From positions 6,687,501 to 6,751,500 of the forward strand of contig JAULJL010000048.1 of assembly GCA_030761205.1 (NCBI GenBank): DNA of 64,000 bases. Direction: 5' to 3'. The notes under the pieces are model-generated. The model was given only the letters and a program-made list of their open reading frames with translations, did not search any database and was not told the DNA's origin. Every line of letters begins with the position of its first letter. The first letter of the stretch is position 1. Position numbers and translations under genes: made by a program. Origin of the DNA: Fremontodendron californicum (taxonomy: Eukaryota > Streptophyta > Magnoliopsida > Malvales > Malvaceae). Below are positions 22,376-33,349 of the stretch, one piece after another.

Positions 22376-25300
22376 TGTAGACACCTAATTTTGTCCGGAC
22401 CACTAAACAGGTATGTTTTCTTCCCATATTGATGTTTCTGAGTATAAAAAGACGGTTTTCATCCTGCAGGTAGTACTCCGAGACTTAGTTTAAGAAGGCG
22501 AGCACAAAAAGTCAAACTTGAAAAAAAGTCAACCCCGAAAAAGTCAACCCAGAAAGTCAACTACTAAAAAAGTCAACCCACTTTCAAAATCAAGATTTTA
22601 AGTTCAATTGAAAAATGGAGAAAGCATTTTGATAATCCGAGGTCTACATTGAAAGATATGGAGTTCGGAAGTTGGGATTTGGAGGTTCAGTAGAAAAGAA
22701 ACCCTAATCCGAGAAATTTGGGGAAAAGTGCTTAAATGATCAAACTGGTCGAAATTGAAGGTTCCAAATGAAATATAAGCACTGACTACGGGCAATGGAG
22801 AAGTCACTTGCAAGAAAAACCGAAAGAAAAGTCAATCCGGGAGAAAACCGAGAATTAGGGTTTTTAGTGGATTTCAGTGAAATCGGGAAGAATCACAGAA
22901 ATGGCCCGACTTGGTAAGACCAAAGCCCCCAATGGATGAGGAATGATTAAAAAGGATGGCCCAAGGCTCAGATTGAAGAAAATCTGAAAATCGGACTTGT
23001 TTTGAGCAAAATCGGGTTTCGGAGGTTAAAGCGGCAAAATTGGAAAAATTTGGGAAAAATAGCAAATGGACTCCGAAAATTCTGAAAAATTTGTCAATCT
23101 CATTCTTAAATCATTTGGAAGAGATTGGTAAAAGAAAATATTGATTCGGAGTTTGGTTGCAAAATGGCCAAATCCCGGGCTTCTTATGCAGTAATTCAAA
23201 AAGGAAAATCCCGGAAAAATAGCAAATGAGCTCCAAATCTTTTGAAAATTTGCAGATCTCATTTTTAAATTGTTTGGAAGAGATTGGCGAAAGAAAATCT
23301 TGATTCCGAGTTCGTTTGCAAAATGGCCATATCCCGGGCTTCTATTCAATAATTCAAAAAGATAAATCCCGGAAAAATAGCAAATGGGATCCAAATCTTT
23401 TGAAATTTTTCAGATCTCATTTTTAAATTATTTGAAAGAGATTGGCGAAAGAAAATCTTGATTTTGAGTTCGTTTGCAAAATGGCTAAATCCCGAGCCTC
23501 CTATGCAGTAATTCAAGCCGATAAATCCCGAAAAAATACCAAATGAGCTCCAAAAATTATGAAAACTTCCATATCACACTTTTTAATTATTTTGAAGAGA
23601 TTGGTGAAGAAAAATCTTGATTTGGAGCTCGTTTAAAAAATGGTAAAAAGTAGGGGCATAAAAGGACATTTTGGGAAGAAAAAATCCAAATAAATAGCAA
23701 ACGGACTCGGATAATTTTGAAAACTTCCAGAACTCAATATTTTATTATTTTGGAAGTATTAAAAAAAGAAAAATTGAATTTGGAGCCCGTTTGATATTTA
23801 TTTTGCATCCGGGAGGCAAAATGGTCGTTTCACCCAAGCAACCGAAAATGGCTTCTTTGGGCCTTTCAAAAATCAGAGCTGGGCCGGAAAAGAGAAGTGC
23901 TGGCCTGCCCAAGCCCAAAGGAAGGAGGAAGCTTAGGATTTTTTCAATCAAGTGATTAAAAATCAAGAGTTAAGTTAGAGATTTTCATTTTTGAGCTTAA
24001 GTCCCAATCCCACATCCCTTTGTAATGTCAAGCCAAGGAGGTGCTCACCTTATAAATAAGGAGTCTTGGCCTTTGGTTGAGACCACCCACTACCCTTGTG
24101 AGATAGTCTATACACTTGTATTAGGATTATCCGGGTGGTGAGTCATAGTGTTTTTGTTGAGAGGGTTTATAGCTTAATCCGTTCAAAAGCTACTCTGAGG
24201 GTTTATAGCTTAATCCGTTCAAAAGCTACTTGTGAGAGGGTTTGTGGCTTTATCCCTTCAAAAGCTACTCTGAGGGTTTATAGCTTAATCCGTTCAAAAG
24301 CTACTTGGTGAGTTTTCATTTTAAAATAATGTTTCTTGTTCTTCCTTCATTTCCTTTCTTAAGTATATTTTTCTTACATTTTGTTTTTACAATAAACTCA
24401 CCATGGCCAAATGGCCTACATTATTTATTTTAAGTTGTTGTTTTTGATTCATTTTACCATGTTGTTTATGCTATTTTCTTTATTTTTGATGTTTTAAATA
24501 TTATGTTATTTCATGTTCTTAAGTTATATTTAATTTGGTTGCTTTGTTTGTTGCCATTTATGTCTTAGATATCATGTTTTTGCATTTTTAATTTTCTGTT
24601 TTCATGTTGTTTAAATTTGAGCATGTTTTAGAGTTAGCATATTAAGTGTTTGTGAAAATGCTTGTGTGATTCTTTGCATGATTCTTGTTTTATATCTTAG
24701 TGAGCATGTTTTAGATTTGGTATATTAGGTGTTTGTGAAAATGCTTGTGTGATTTTTGTGTTATGACTTAGTTTTTCATGCTAGCATACCAAGTGTTTGT
24801 GAAAATGCCATGCTTGTTGGAGCTTGAGGCCATTTGGCTACTCCATGTGTTTTGCATTGTGTGTTGTATTTTTGTCATGCTAGTTGTTAGGTTTTTGCAT
24901 TTGCATGATATTTGGTTGGATTTTTGAATTAAGCATGCCTTGTGTTTGTGAAAATGCCCATGCATGTCTTAGGTCTAGGTTACATTAAATGCCATGCAAG
25001 TTCATGTTAGGTCTAGGCCATATTATTTATGTCATGCATTTTCCTTACATTTAGGTTTAGATCCATGCATTTCATGCATTATGTTTGCTGCATTGTTTCA
25101 TGCATTTCATGTTCATGCCACTTGAATAATGACTTGAGCCAATTGATGGTTCAAAGTCATGCTCTCTTGAGCACACTTGTGGAAAATTAAGTTTGTCAAA
25201 TTGATTATTCTACCTTTGTGATTTTTTTTACTTAGCCAATTTTTATCTAACTTTCAAAAAGTCCCAGCTACTGTCTTCAAGTCATTCTATGAGTTTCAAA

Positions 25301-27198
25301 TATTTTTATTTTGGTTTTTAAATGATTTTATCAAAGACAAAAAAAAATGTGTTGGCAAAGCAGTTTTTTTCCACCCAAAACTCGTACATCTCCGATTTTT
25401 CTGGGAATTCATCTTTGATCAGAAAATTAAGTCGATTTTTTCCCGTGTATTTTTATATGTCCTGAGTCTCCAATAATTTTTTCAGAATTTTTGGAATTTT
25501 TTAAAATAGGGTAAAAAATCGTGGATTAAAACTGGACAGTGAAGTCAGAATTGAATTTAAAGAAAAACAAAGCAGTTTTTTCTCCTCCAAAAACTCGTAC
25601 ATCTCTGGTTTTTCTGGGAATTCATCTTTGATCAGAAAATTAAGTCGATTTTTTCCCGTGTATTTTTACATGTCCTGAGTCTTCAATAATTTTTTCAGAA
25701 TTTTTGGAATTTCTAAAAATAGGGTAAAAAATCGTGGATTAAAACTGGACAGTGAAGTCAGAATTGAATTTAAAGAAAAACAAAGGAGTTTTTTCTCCTC
25801 CAAAAACTCGTACATCTCTGGTTTTTCTGGGAATTCATCTTTGATCAAAAAATTAATCCAATTTTTTCTCGTGTAGTTTTACATGTCCTGAGTCTCCAGT
25901 ATTTTTTTTAGAATTTTTGGTATTTTTAAAAATAGGGTAAAAAATCGTGGATTAAAACTGGACAGTGGAGTCAGAATTGAATTTAAAGAAAAACCATTTT
26001 TCTGTTTTGGTTAATTTACTTATAGTGGGCTGATTAGGAGGGTTAGCTACTGACTTAGGGTGATTTCTAAGCCTTTTAAACTCTAAAAATGGTTTTTCAA
26101 ATCCCGGGTTAAGGGTAGTCAAGTCCGGATTTTTTAAACTTAGGAAATTAGAACCATTTAAAAATTTTTAGCCCAGTTTTTATTGTTAATTCAAGCTTTT
26201 CAAAATTGTTTTCAAACAATCACAAAGTATTTTGGTTTTAGAATATTTAATTTGACATATTTTCCTAAGGTAGCCGGATATCTTTTTAGATATACGGATT
26301 TCCTTAATTAAAGGAAAAAAATACATTTCATACATTGCATTTTTATTTTCGTGCATATTATATGATAGCATTATTTTATTCCATGTCATTTAAATTATAT
26401 GCCATACCATTCATATTTGTCATGTCATTTAGGTTGCATTATATTATTTAGACTTTACTATGTCATTTTATTTATGTCATGCATATACATATTCATTTAT
26501 TTTAAATGTTTGCAAAAGATAATGGTTTTCAATAAAAATAAAGATATTCCCGAGTTAAAATAATTCATGAGTTCTCTACCGGGTTTGCTGGAGGGAATAT
26601 CATCAATTATCATTAATAAAGGAATATCTTTCTTTCAAAAAAGAGAATGATTCGGAAAGTTTTCCAAAACTAATAAAAATTTCTATATTTTGCCACGTTT
26701 GTTGGGGAATATAGGAAAATTTTGAATTTATAAATTCCGGATCATTTTCAATAAAAAATGGAATTATTTTTAAATTGGGAATTAACTTGAAATACTAAAT
26801 TTAAAACCAACTTTTTACCGAGACTTGAGATAACACACGATTAATAAGGTACCGATTTATACGAGCGTTGTGGGGGTGCTAATCCTTCCCCACACGTAAC
26901 CGACTCCCGAACCCGCTTCTTTGATTTCTCTGGTTTAAAACGCAGACTTGAAATTGGTTTTTAAAATGTTTTAATTAATTTTTAAAATATTTTATAAAAC
27001 CGGTTTTAATAGGTGGCCGATCACACCTAGCTAAAAAAGATTGGTGGCGACTCCATGTCTTTTTTAAGGTCATTTTCAAAACCTTCATTTTTCTAGAAGA
27101 ATTAAGTCGACTTTTCCTCGGTTTTTTTTTAATGTCACGCTTAACGAATAATAAAGTCTTGCGATGAGACTCGTCGTTATTTTTTTTAGGTTGCGACA
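22376..27198 (+). repeat. 3' LTR of element C (4.82 kb)
   Basis: It matches 2488-7328, including the three internal tandem blocks and a TATA box at 24051-24058. It ends TTGCGACA, followed by the duplication AGTAT and MULE coding sequence. Confidence 0.93.
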
Positions 27199-29519
27199 AG
27201 TATACATGGAGATATTTTCTTGAGAATATATAGAGTGATCTTGAGTTGAAGGACAGTGATGGATTCACTCTCATGAGTGACATGCAAAAGGTATTTATCA
27301 ATGTCTATTTTATGTTTTAGCTTTTTTTTTTTATTTCATTATGCATTTCTTACTATCTTTTTTTCATTCAGGGTTTGAGGGATGAGATAACTTTGTTACT
27401 GCCTAAGATTGAGCATCGGTTTTGTGCAAGATATTACTTTGCAAATTGAAAAGCTGACAATAGAGGCAATGATTTTCAGATTCTTTTTTGGGCTTGCTGT
27501 AAATCAACAACTGAAGCAGATTTCAAGAAGAAGGCAACTGAGCTTGGTGCTTTGAAAAGTTTTGCTTTGGTAAGCAATTTGAACAAAAACCCTAAACATT
27601 GGCCAAAGGCTTTCTTCTCTACCAGATGTCATTCTGATGTGTTGGATAACAATTTTGTCGAGGCCTTTAATGCTACAATTATAGGAGCAAGGCATATGTC
27701 TATTATTTCTATGTTTGAAGAAATTAGGCATTATGTCATGAATATAATTGTCAAGAACAAAAGAAAAAGTGATTCTTGAAATACTTTGTTTTGTCCAAAA
27801 ATTTGTGGGAAGATAGAAGAAAATAAGAAATTTAGTTCTTACTACCATGTTAGATGGAATGGTGCAGATGGTTATGAGGTACAATGTCATAGGGATACAA
27901 ATGTAGTTGATATCAATGGATGGACATTCAATGTTTAGGCGGGAGAACATTGAAGACTATGTTATAGAAGCTTACAAGAAAGACCAATACATGAAGTTGT
28001 ATACTGGTGTGCTGCCACCAGTACCAGGTGATAATTTTTGGCCACATACAAAAATGGATTCTATTAATCCCCCAATTCTTAGGGAAATGCTTGGTAGGCT
28101 AAAAAAAGAGATTGAGGGAGGAGGGTGAGGGCAGTGGGACACACTTGTCAATAAGAGGAAGGAGAATGAGGTGTCAAAAGTATTTTCACCTTGGGCACAA
28201 CTCTAGAAAGTGTCCAAACAAGAATGATCAAAATGTAAGTTCTGTTTATGCATTTGTTGTTTTCATTTGCATATAAAGTTTATGCATTTGTTGTTTATGC
28301 CTCTAATTCTGTTATTGATCACATGTTTTTTCAGATGAAAGCCAATGAATTTGATCATCAACCTCTTACAGCTACTAAATATGCAGAACAAGAAGCTTTT
28401 GAAGATATTGGCATCTTTATAGAATTTGTACAAGCAGCTAAAGACTATAGAGATGGACCTAGTACAAAGAGGCGAGGAAGAGGTGCAAGGAGTAGAGGTT
28501 CAACAGGAAAAGGTTCAAGGGGTAGAGGTTCAGCAGGAAGAAGTTCCACAATTGGTAAAGTGGAAGCTACTGCTTCAACAACCCAACCAGGTCCAATACA
28601 AGTAGCTGCAGCTACAAGAAGACCAGCAGCAACCAAAACTGTTCAAGTGGAACCTATTGCTTCAACAGCCAAACCAGGTCCATCACAAGTAGCTACAGCA
28701 ACAAGAAGACCAACAGCAACAAAAACTGTTCAAGTGAAAGCTACTGCTTCAACAGCCCAACCAGGTCCACCACAAATAGCTGCAACAACAAGAAGACCAG
28801 CAGCAACCAAAACTGTTCAAGTGGAACCTACTGCTTTAACAGCCCAACCAGGTCCAGTACAAGTATCTACAGCTACAAGAAGACCAGCAGCAACAAGGAT
28901 ACAAGCACCAAATAACAAAGGCAAACAACAATTGGAAGAACTTCCCAATAAAAGGAAAGGCAAAGAAAAAATTGATGGTAAATTTGGTATTGTTGGACCA
29001 AGGGAGAGGAAAATAATGCAAGGACTTGGGATCTACACTAATAAGAAGACAAATTTGCAAATACTCAATGTAGGTGGTACACATGTTATTACTATGTTAT
29101 TCTTTTTATGAGGTATTGAACTATTGTTTTTTTTTTTTAATTTACAGGCTGGTTTTAGAGGTCAGAAGTTGATTTCTATCCATAGAACAACTATCAAATT
29201 AACAAACACTATCTCTACCTTTGGTAGTCATCAATCAGGAAGTGAAACCTTAAATATGAAAGAAGGTGAATACAAACCTAATGGGTTTTTCAAGGTATGT
29301 GACTCACTGTGGATATTTTGTTTAATCCCTTCATATTAGCTAGCTAAATGATGAGTTCCAATATAATTTCTATGGGTTGTTAATAGGATCTAAGAGATGA
29401 TCTGTTGGGAACAAAAAGGAAAGGACAAGATATAGATGGCACATTTCCTACTCAAGAAAGCAAAACTAAGACCAAAGCAAATATCTCAAAGCCAAAGAAT
29501 CCCAAGATCTGGAAGTAGA
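27199..29519 (+). pseudogene. Mutator-like (MULE) transposase gene, C-terminal part, decayed
   Basis: The frame broken at 2487 resumes here (YTWRYFLEN). Visible parts are: a catalytic-domain remainder with DGFTLMSDMQKGL across a clean 81 bp intron (27291-27371), then NKNPKHWPKAFFSTRCHSDV, then NNFVEAFNATI. After GWTFNV (about 27935) the frame jumps to RRENIEDYVIEAYKK, with the SWIM zinc-finger segment missing. A CCHC-like knuckle CQKYFHLGHNSRKC follows (28173-28214, second Cys replaced by Tyr). Then come introns (about 28232-28334, 29069-29147, 29296-29386), a low-complexity tail, and a stop at 29517. In-frame stops (TAG about 27231, TGA about 27448 and 27778) and a frameshift in an A run near 28090 show that it is dead. 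It would have cut and joined Mutator ends. Confidence 0.85.
28559..28900 (+). repeat. 87 bp x 4 tandem repeat in the MULE tail
   Basis: Units encode variants of TAQPGPxQVAAATRRPAATK (29 residues per unit). The tail is preceded by a Gly/Arg-rich RGRGARSRGS stretch. In-frame expansion in the disordered C-terminal tail of MULE transposases is plausible. Confidence 0.85.
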
Positions 29520-29873
29520 AAATTTTGTGCTAAGGACAAGGTGAAGGTGTTTTTGGATGCTATGAATAAACTGGTTGATATTAAATCTTCATTTTGGATA
29601 TTATATTTTGGATGTAAATAACATGGTTGATATGTAAACTTCATTTTGGATACTATATTTTGGATGTAATGTGAGTCTGGATGTTGACCATAAACATTGT
29701 ATTCATTTTGCTAGTAGTAAAACATATGGTTATGATCTTTCTCAATATGGATCTATCAATTTCAATATATAAGCAAGAAGGTGCTAAGTAGGAAGATGTT
29801 GAACACATCAACCTTATACATTAATTTTGTAAATCTTATATAGACATGCATTTTTTTATACACTACCTATAAA
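29520..29873. other. Spacer between convergent MULE-associated ORFs
   Basis: AT-rich sequence with a local duplication of a TTCATTTTGGATA(T/C)TATATTTTGGATGTAA motif at about 29588 and 29639. No gene is seen. It probably holds the 3' untranslated ends of both convergent transcripts. Confidence 0.5.
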
Positions 29874-30182
29874 CTATATAATGCCTACAATATACACCAA
29901 GAACATGATCCACGAGACAAACAAAGCAACTTTATACAAACATACTTCATTTCTACTCTTTTTCACCATTCCCTGGTATTTTTTTATCTTTTTTTTTTTT
30001 TTAGTTTTAACCTTATTCACCAGCCTATTCACTTCATCAATGTTGACAAATTTCTTCAATTCTGTATTTTCAATCCTCAACTCTCTGTTTTCTGACAATA
30101 AGCTATTATTCTGACTAATTAACTTGTCATTCACATATCTGAAATAAACCTCTGAGGTGTGGTCATCACCAATTCTTTCAAC
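29874..30182 (-). pseudogene. C-terminal half of a coiled-coil, membrane-tail protein (zf-GRF-like tail), truncated
   Basis: The frame reads a coiled coil (NSLLSENRELRIENTELKKF), a basic KTKKKKKIKK patch, and a hydrophobic C-terminal anchor (FVSWIMFLVYIVGII). This layout is that of the tail of plant GRF zinc-finger proteins often found next to MULE transposases; the zinc finger itself is not present. The first residues (MVKLGLGEFGF) come from the hAT-like repeat whose end lies at 30183, so insertion of that repeat cut off the N-terminal half. I do not find the missing half at 39594 onward. The product name is an inference from architecture only. Confidence 0.45.
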
Positions 30183-30965
30183 TAAAGGTGGCAAAATGAA
30201 CCCGAATTCGCCCAAACCCAATTTGACCAAAAAGTCAAAAACCCAAACCCGAAAAAACCCGAACCCGAAATGGCCCGAGCCCGAAATTACCCGAACCCGA
30301 AAGGGCTCAAACCCGAAATGACCCGGACCCGAAAAACCCGAACCTGAAAATACCCGAGCCCGAAACCAACCCGAACCCGAATTTAATACTAAAAATAAAA
30401 ATTATCAAATTGCAATTAAATAATTTTTTTATAAAGCACGAACAATATTTATCAAATTTATTCTAATCTCTTTTTTAATAATTTAATTAAAAATTAAAAT
30501 TAAAATTTAATATATATTTAATATATATGATAAAATAATAATTTTATCAAAAATAAAATTATATTTTGTACTTATAAATTTAACGTCTCATATCTTGATG
30601 AATCCACCATCTAAAAATTTTAAACTCATGAAGATTTTAAACATGTAAAATTTTATTGACATAAAATATTAATTGTCTTTTGTTTATGTTATTTTAAGAG
30701 CTAGTGTTTCCTATATATTAAAATTAATTAACATCAATTCATTCATTTTAACTTATCTCTAATATAATAGTATCTATTATATTAAAAAATAGATAAAAAC
30801 TACTTTTAAAAAAATGTGTTGCTCTTTGCAACATATATATAGTTTTCTTAGGCATATTATTAAATTAAGTCATCAAATATTGATTTATAAAAGTATTATG
30901 TCTTTTTAGAATTTAAAAGTATTTAACATAATTAGCTAATTTTATTTTGTGATCAATTTATTATT
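30183..30965 (-). mobile_element. hAT-like repeat of the CCCGAA family, truncated copy X1
   Basis: It starts TAAAGGTGGCAAAATGAACC, followed by about 180 bp of CCCGAAACCCGAA-type simple repeats and AT-rich sequence. 30540-30965 is the reverse complement of 38200-39310 apart from insertions there, including GTACTTATAA(A/C)TTTAACGTC and the motif TTGCTCTTTGCAACAT. It lies in the opposite direction to copy X2 and breaks off where caulimovirid-like sequence begins. Confidence 0.75.
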
Positions 30966-31381
30966 TATTTTATTTTGGATAAGTATTTTTTAAATTATTG
31001 CATAACGCTAGAGCATTTTTTAGCTCTTCTTTATTAGTTTTTGCTGGTTGCAGAAGATGACCTCCCATGATTTTATCAACAATCCATATTTGATATGGTT
31101 GATTTTTTTTTTCTTTTCATGCATTCCTGCAAAACTGGTTATTTCTATATGTAAATATATAAAATAGGAATCATTTTTTACCATATTATAAATCATAGAT
31201 TTAATAAAAGCAGGAAAATCTATTAATAAATGAAAGGAGAGCTTTTGAACAGTTATTTGTCTAATAAGACCCCATTTGATACTGGTTATATCAAAGGGTT
31301 CATGGTTTAACCTTGAATTTTAATTTTGATAAATCCTTAGAAATTCCAAAATTATTTAAATAAATTGAAGAATAATATAAT

Positions 31382-32005
31382 TCAAATTTTTCTTTCAAAA
31401 TCTTTTTCTAGAGAAAATGTTACTTCTTCTTTTATTTTCCAAGAAATTTCTAGGGGTAAAATCTTTTGAGATTTTTCAAAAAGATAAATTCTTTTTATTT
31501 GATTAACAACTGGATTTAAAGAAAATTCTCCAAGTTGTTCACATAATTTTAAGAGATTGTTTATCTCTTCAATATTAAAATTATCTTGATCATTCCACTT
31601 TCTTAGTAGAATGCTTTTTAAAACTATTTGTTTAAAATTATTTTCTTCATTAGCTTTTTTAGCTAACGTTTCAGAAAGTTTAGAAAGGTTTTTCCTGAAT
31701 GCAGATCTATTATCTTGGAGTTGGGCTTTCCATACTCTATTAATAAATTGATAAAGTTCAGCTGGTACTCCCTGATTATAAAAATCCTTGACTTGCTTGA
31801 GAGATTGTTGTTTTAACAATTTCTCTGTATCTTTAATGATCTCAGAATAAGAAGGAAGTGAATTATATGGGTTTTGAGACCATTGAAATAGAGAATAGGC
31901 TGATGGAGAAGGTTGTTGTACTGGAATTGTTTGTCCAGTATAAGGAATGGTAACATATTGAACAATTCTAGGGTCAGGTGTTTGTTGAACCCATTGAGGC
32001 ATCAT
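31382..32005 (-). pseudogene. 207-codon ORF of the caulimovirid remnant, function unknown
   Basis: The longest open frame in the fossil. It is Gln/Pro rich at its start (about aa 1-45), then predicted helical and charged, with no zinc finger, protease or polymerase motif. It follows the movement-protein-like frame. It could be the C-terminal part of the same polyprotein or a separate ORF. Beyond its stop, decayed coding-like sequence continues to about 31030 with phrases such as KNQPYQIWIVDKIMGG. Confidence 0.5.
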
Positions 32006-32252
32006 TGGATAGTATCTTTTTTGGATTCCTATCGAGGAAAAAGAATCTCTTTTTTGAGACTTCTTTTTGATAGTAGTCCATTCACCTTAGACTTCTTTTC
32101 CTTTTTCCTTTGGATTCATAGTTGTTTTTCAGCTCAAATTTTCCCTGGTCAAATAATCAGTAAGAAAATTGTTAGAACCTTTTGTATGTTCAATAATAAA
32201 CTGATAAAGAAAATTATGCCATCTAATAATAATTTTATTATCTTTCTTCATT

Positions 32253-32690
32253 TTTAGAAGAACTTTCTACTTATGTATTTCCAGGAAAAATTGGTATTTG
32301 AACATTTTTTTATGTCTATTGCTTTTGTACTTGTAGTATTAGTGCTAGTGACTGATTTGTCACTATCACTGTCTTCTAGTTGATCTTGAGTAAAACAAAT
32401 CCTTGGTGGATTTTTTATTTTCTCTTTTAAAGATCTATTATCTTTAAAATAGAGATTTCTTTCTTTTTTTTTTAGAAGAGCTTTCTACTGATGTATTTTC
32501 AGGAAAATTTGGTTTATGAACATTTTTTATATCTATTTGTTTTGTACTTGTAGTATTAGTGCTAGTGATTGATTCGTCACTATCATTGTCTTCTAGTTGA
32601 TCATGAGTAAAAGAAATCCTTGGTGGATTTTTTATTTTCTCTTTTAAAGATCTATTATCTTTAAAATAGAGATTAGATCCTGAAGCCATA
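32253..32690. repeat. 218 bp tandem duplication in the movement-protein-like region
   Basis: TTTAGAAGA(A/G)CTTTCTAC starts at 32253 and 32471, and about 200 bp after each start match well. The left copy has its own stops. The duplication arose after or during integration and lengthens the C-terminal region. Confidence 0.85.
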
Positions 32691-33349
32691 AATTCTATTG
32701 TTTTTGTTAATTTATTAGAGGTTTCTCCTGTTACTTCTTTTAGTAACCAATTATTTGGAATTGTTAAATCTCTAAGCTTTATTAATCTTGGTTGGATTTC
32801 TGAATTAAAACTTCTTGGTTCAAAATTTTCTATCATTTTGGTATCAAACTCCTTGGTTGAAGTTTGTGCCTAATTAGTGGATTCATGTATAGCTTTCTAA
32901 CTGATTGTTAGATCATTACTATCTTCTTTCATACCAATATTTTTGGTTTGTATTCTAATTCAAAGAGAGTCTTGAATATTTGGTTCATTGATTGACACAA
33001 AATAATTTGGTTTTATTTTAAACCAAACTACTCCTATAACTAAATTAGATTATATTCCTCCTATTAGTGCTTTAATAGGATCATTAAATCTTTTATCTAA
33101 TACTATTGCTAATATAGGTATACCTATTCCTTGTCTAAATAAAGCTTTTATTTCTATTTGAATAACTCCTATATGTATATATCTTATTTTAGGATACTTT
33201 TGTTTAAGTCTCCTGATTTTTTCTTTATTAAATATTGGAATATCTACTAATCCTTCTTCTGAGGTTTTAGCAGTTGTATTACCACTAAATTGCTCAAAAT
33301 GTCTAGCACTCCAAAAATTAAATTTTGATATTTTATATTCTTCTTCCAT
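32444..33349 (-). pseudogene. Caulimovirid movement-protein-like pseudogene
   Basis: From ATG 33349 the frame gives an N-terminal stretch followed by the phrase IRYIHIGVIQIEIKALFRQG, characteristic of caulimovirid 30K-type movement proteins, and then PILAIVLDKRF. Such proteins line plasmodesmata for virus spread. A stop at 33050 and others near 32975, 32900 and 32868 break the frame. The remainder, 32836-32444, is open and ends in a Ser/Asn-rich, Lys-rich tail. It overlaps the end of the upstream coat-protein frame by a few bases, so in the live ancestor the two were either joined or read in succession. Confidence 0.65.

Larger units (their letters stand above)
2488..27198 (+). mobile_element. 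Ogre-like giant Ty3/gypsy LTR retrotransposon (element C), non-autonomous
   Basis: The element begins TGTAGACACC and ends TTGCGACA, and it is flanked by the exact 5 bp duplication AGTAT (2483-2487 and 27199-27203). Total length is 24.7 kb, or about 19.1 kb without the nested element B. LTRs of about 4.8 kb, a tRNA-Arg primer site, a gag of the FVKYDGTTDPSAH type and tandem arrays in the 3' untranslated region are hallmarks of the Ogre/Tat group. No protease, reverse transcriptase, RNase H or integrase motif is visible between gag (ends 16755) and the 3' LTR (starts 22376), so it would depend on a partner for enzymes. It is inserted in a MULE transposase gene. Confidence 0.92.
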
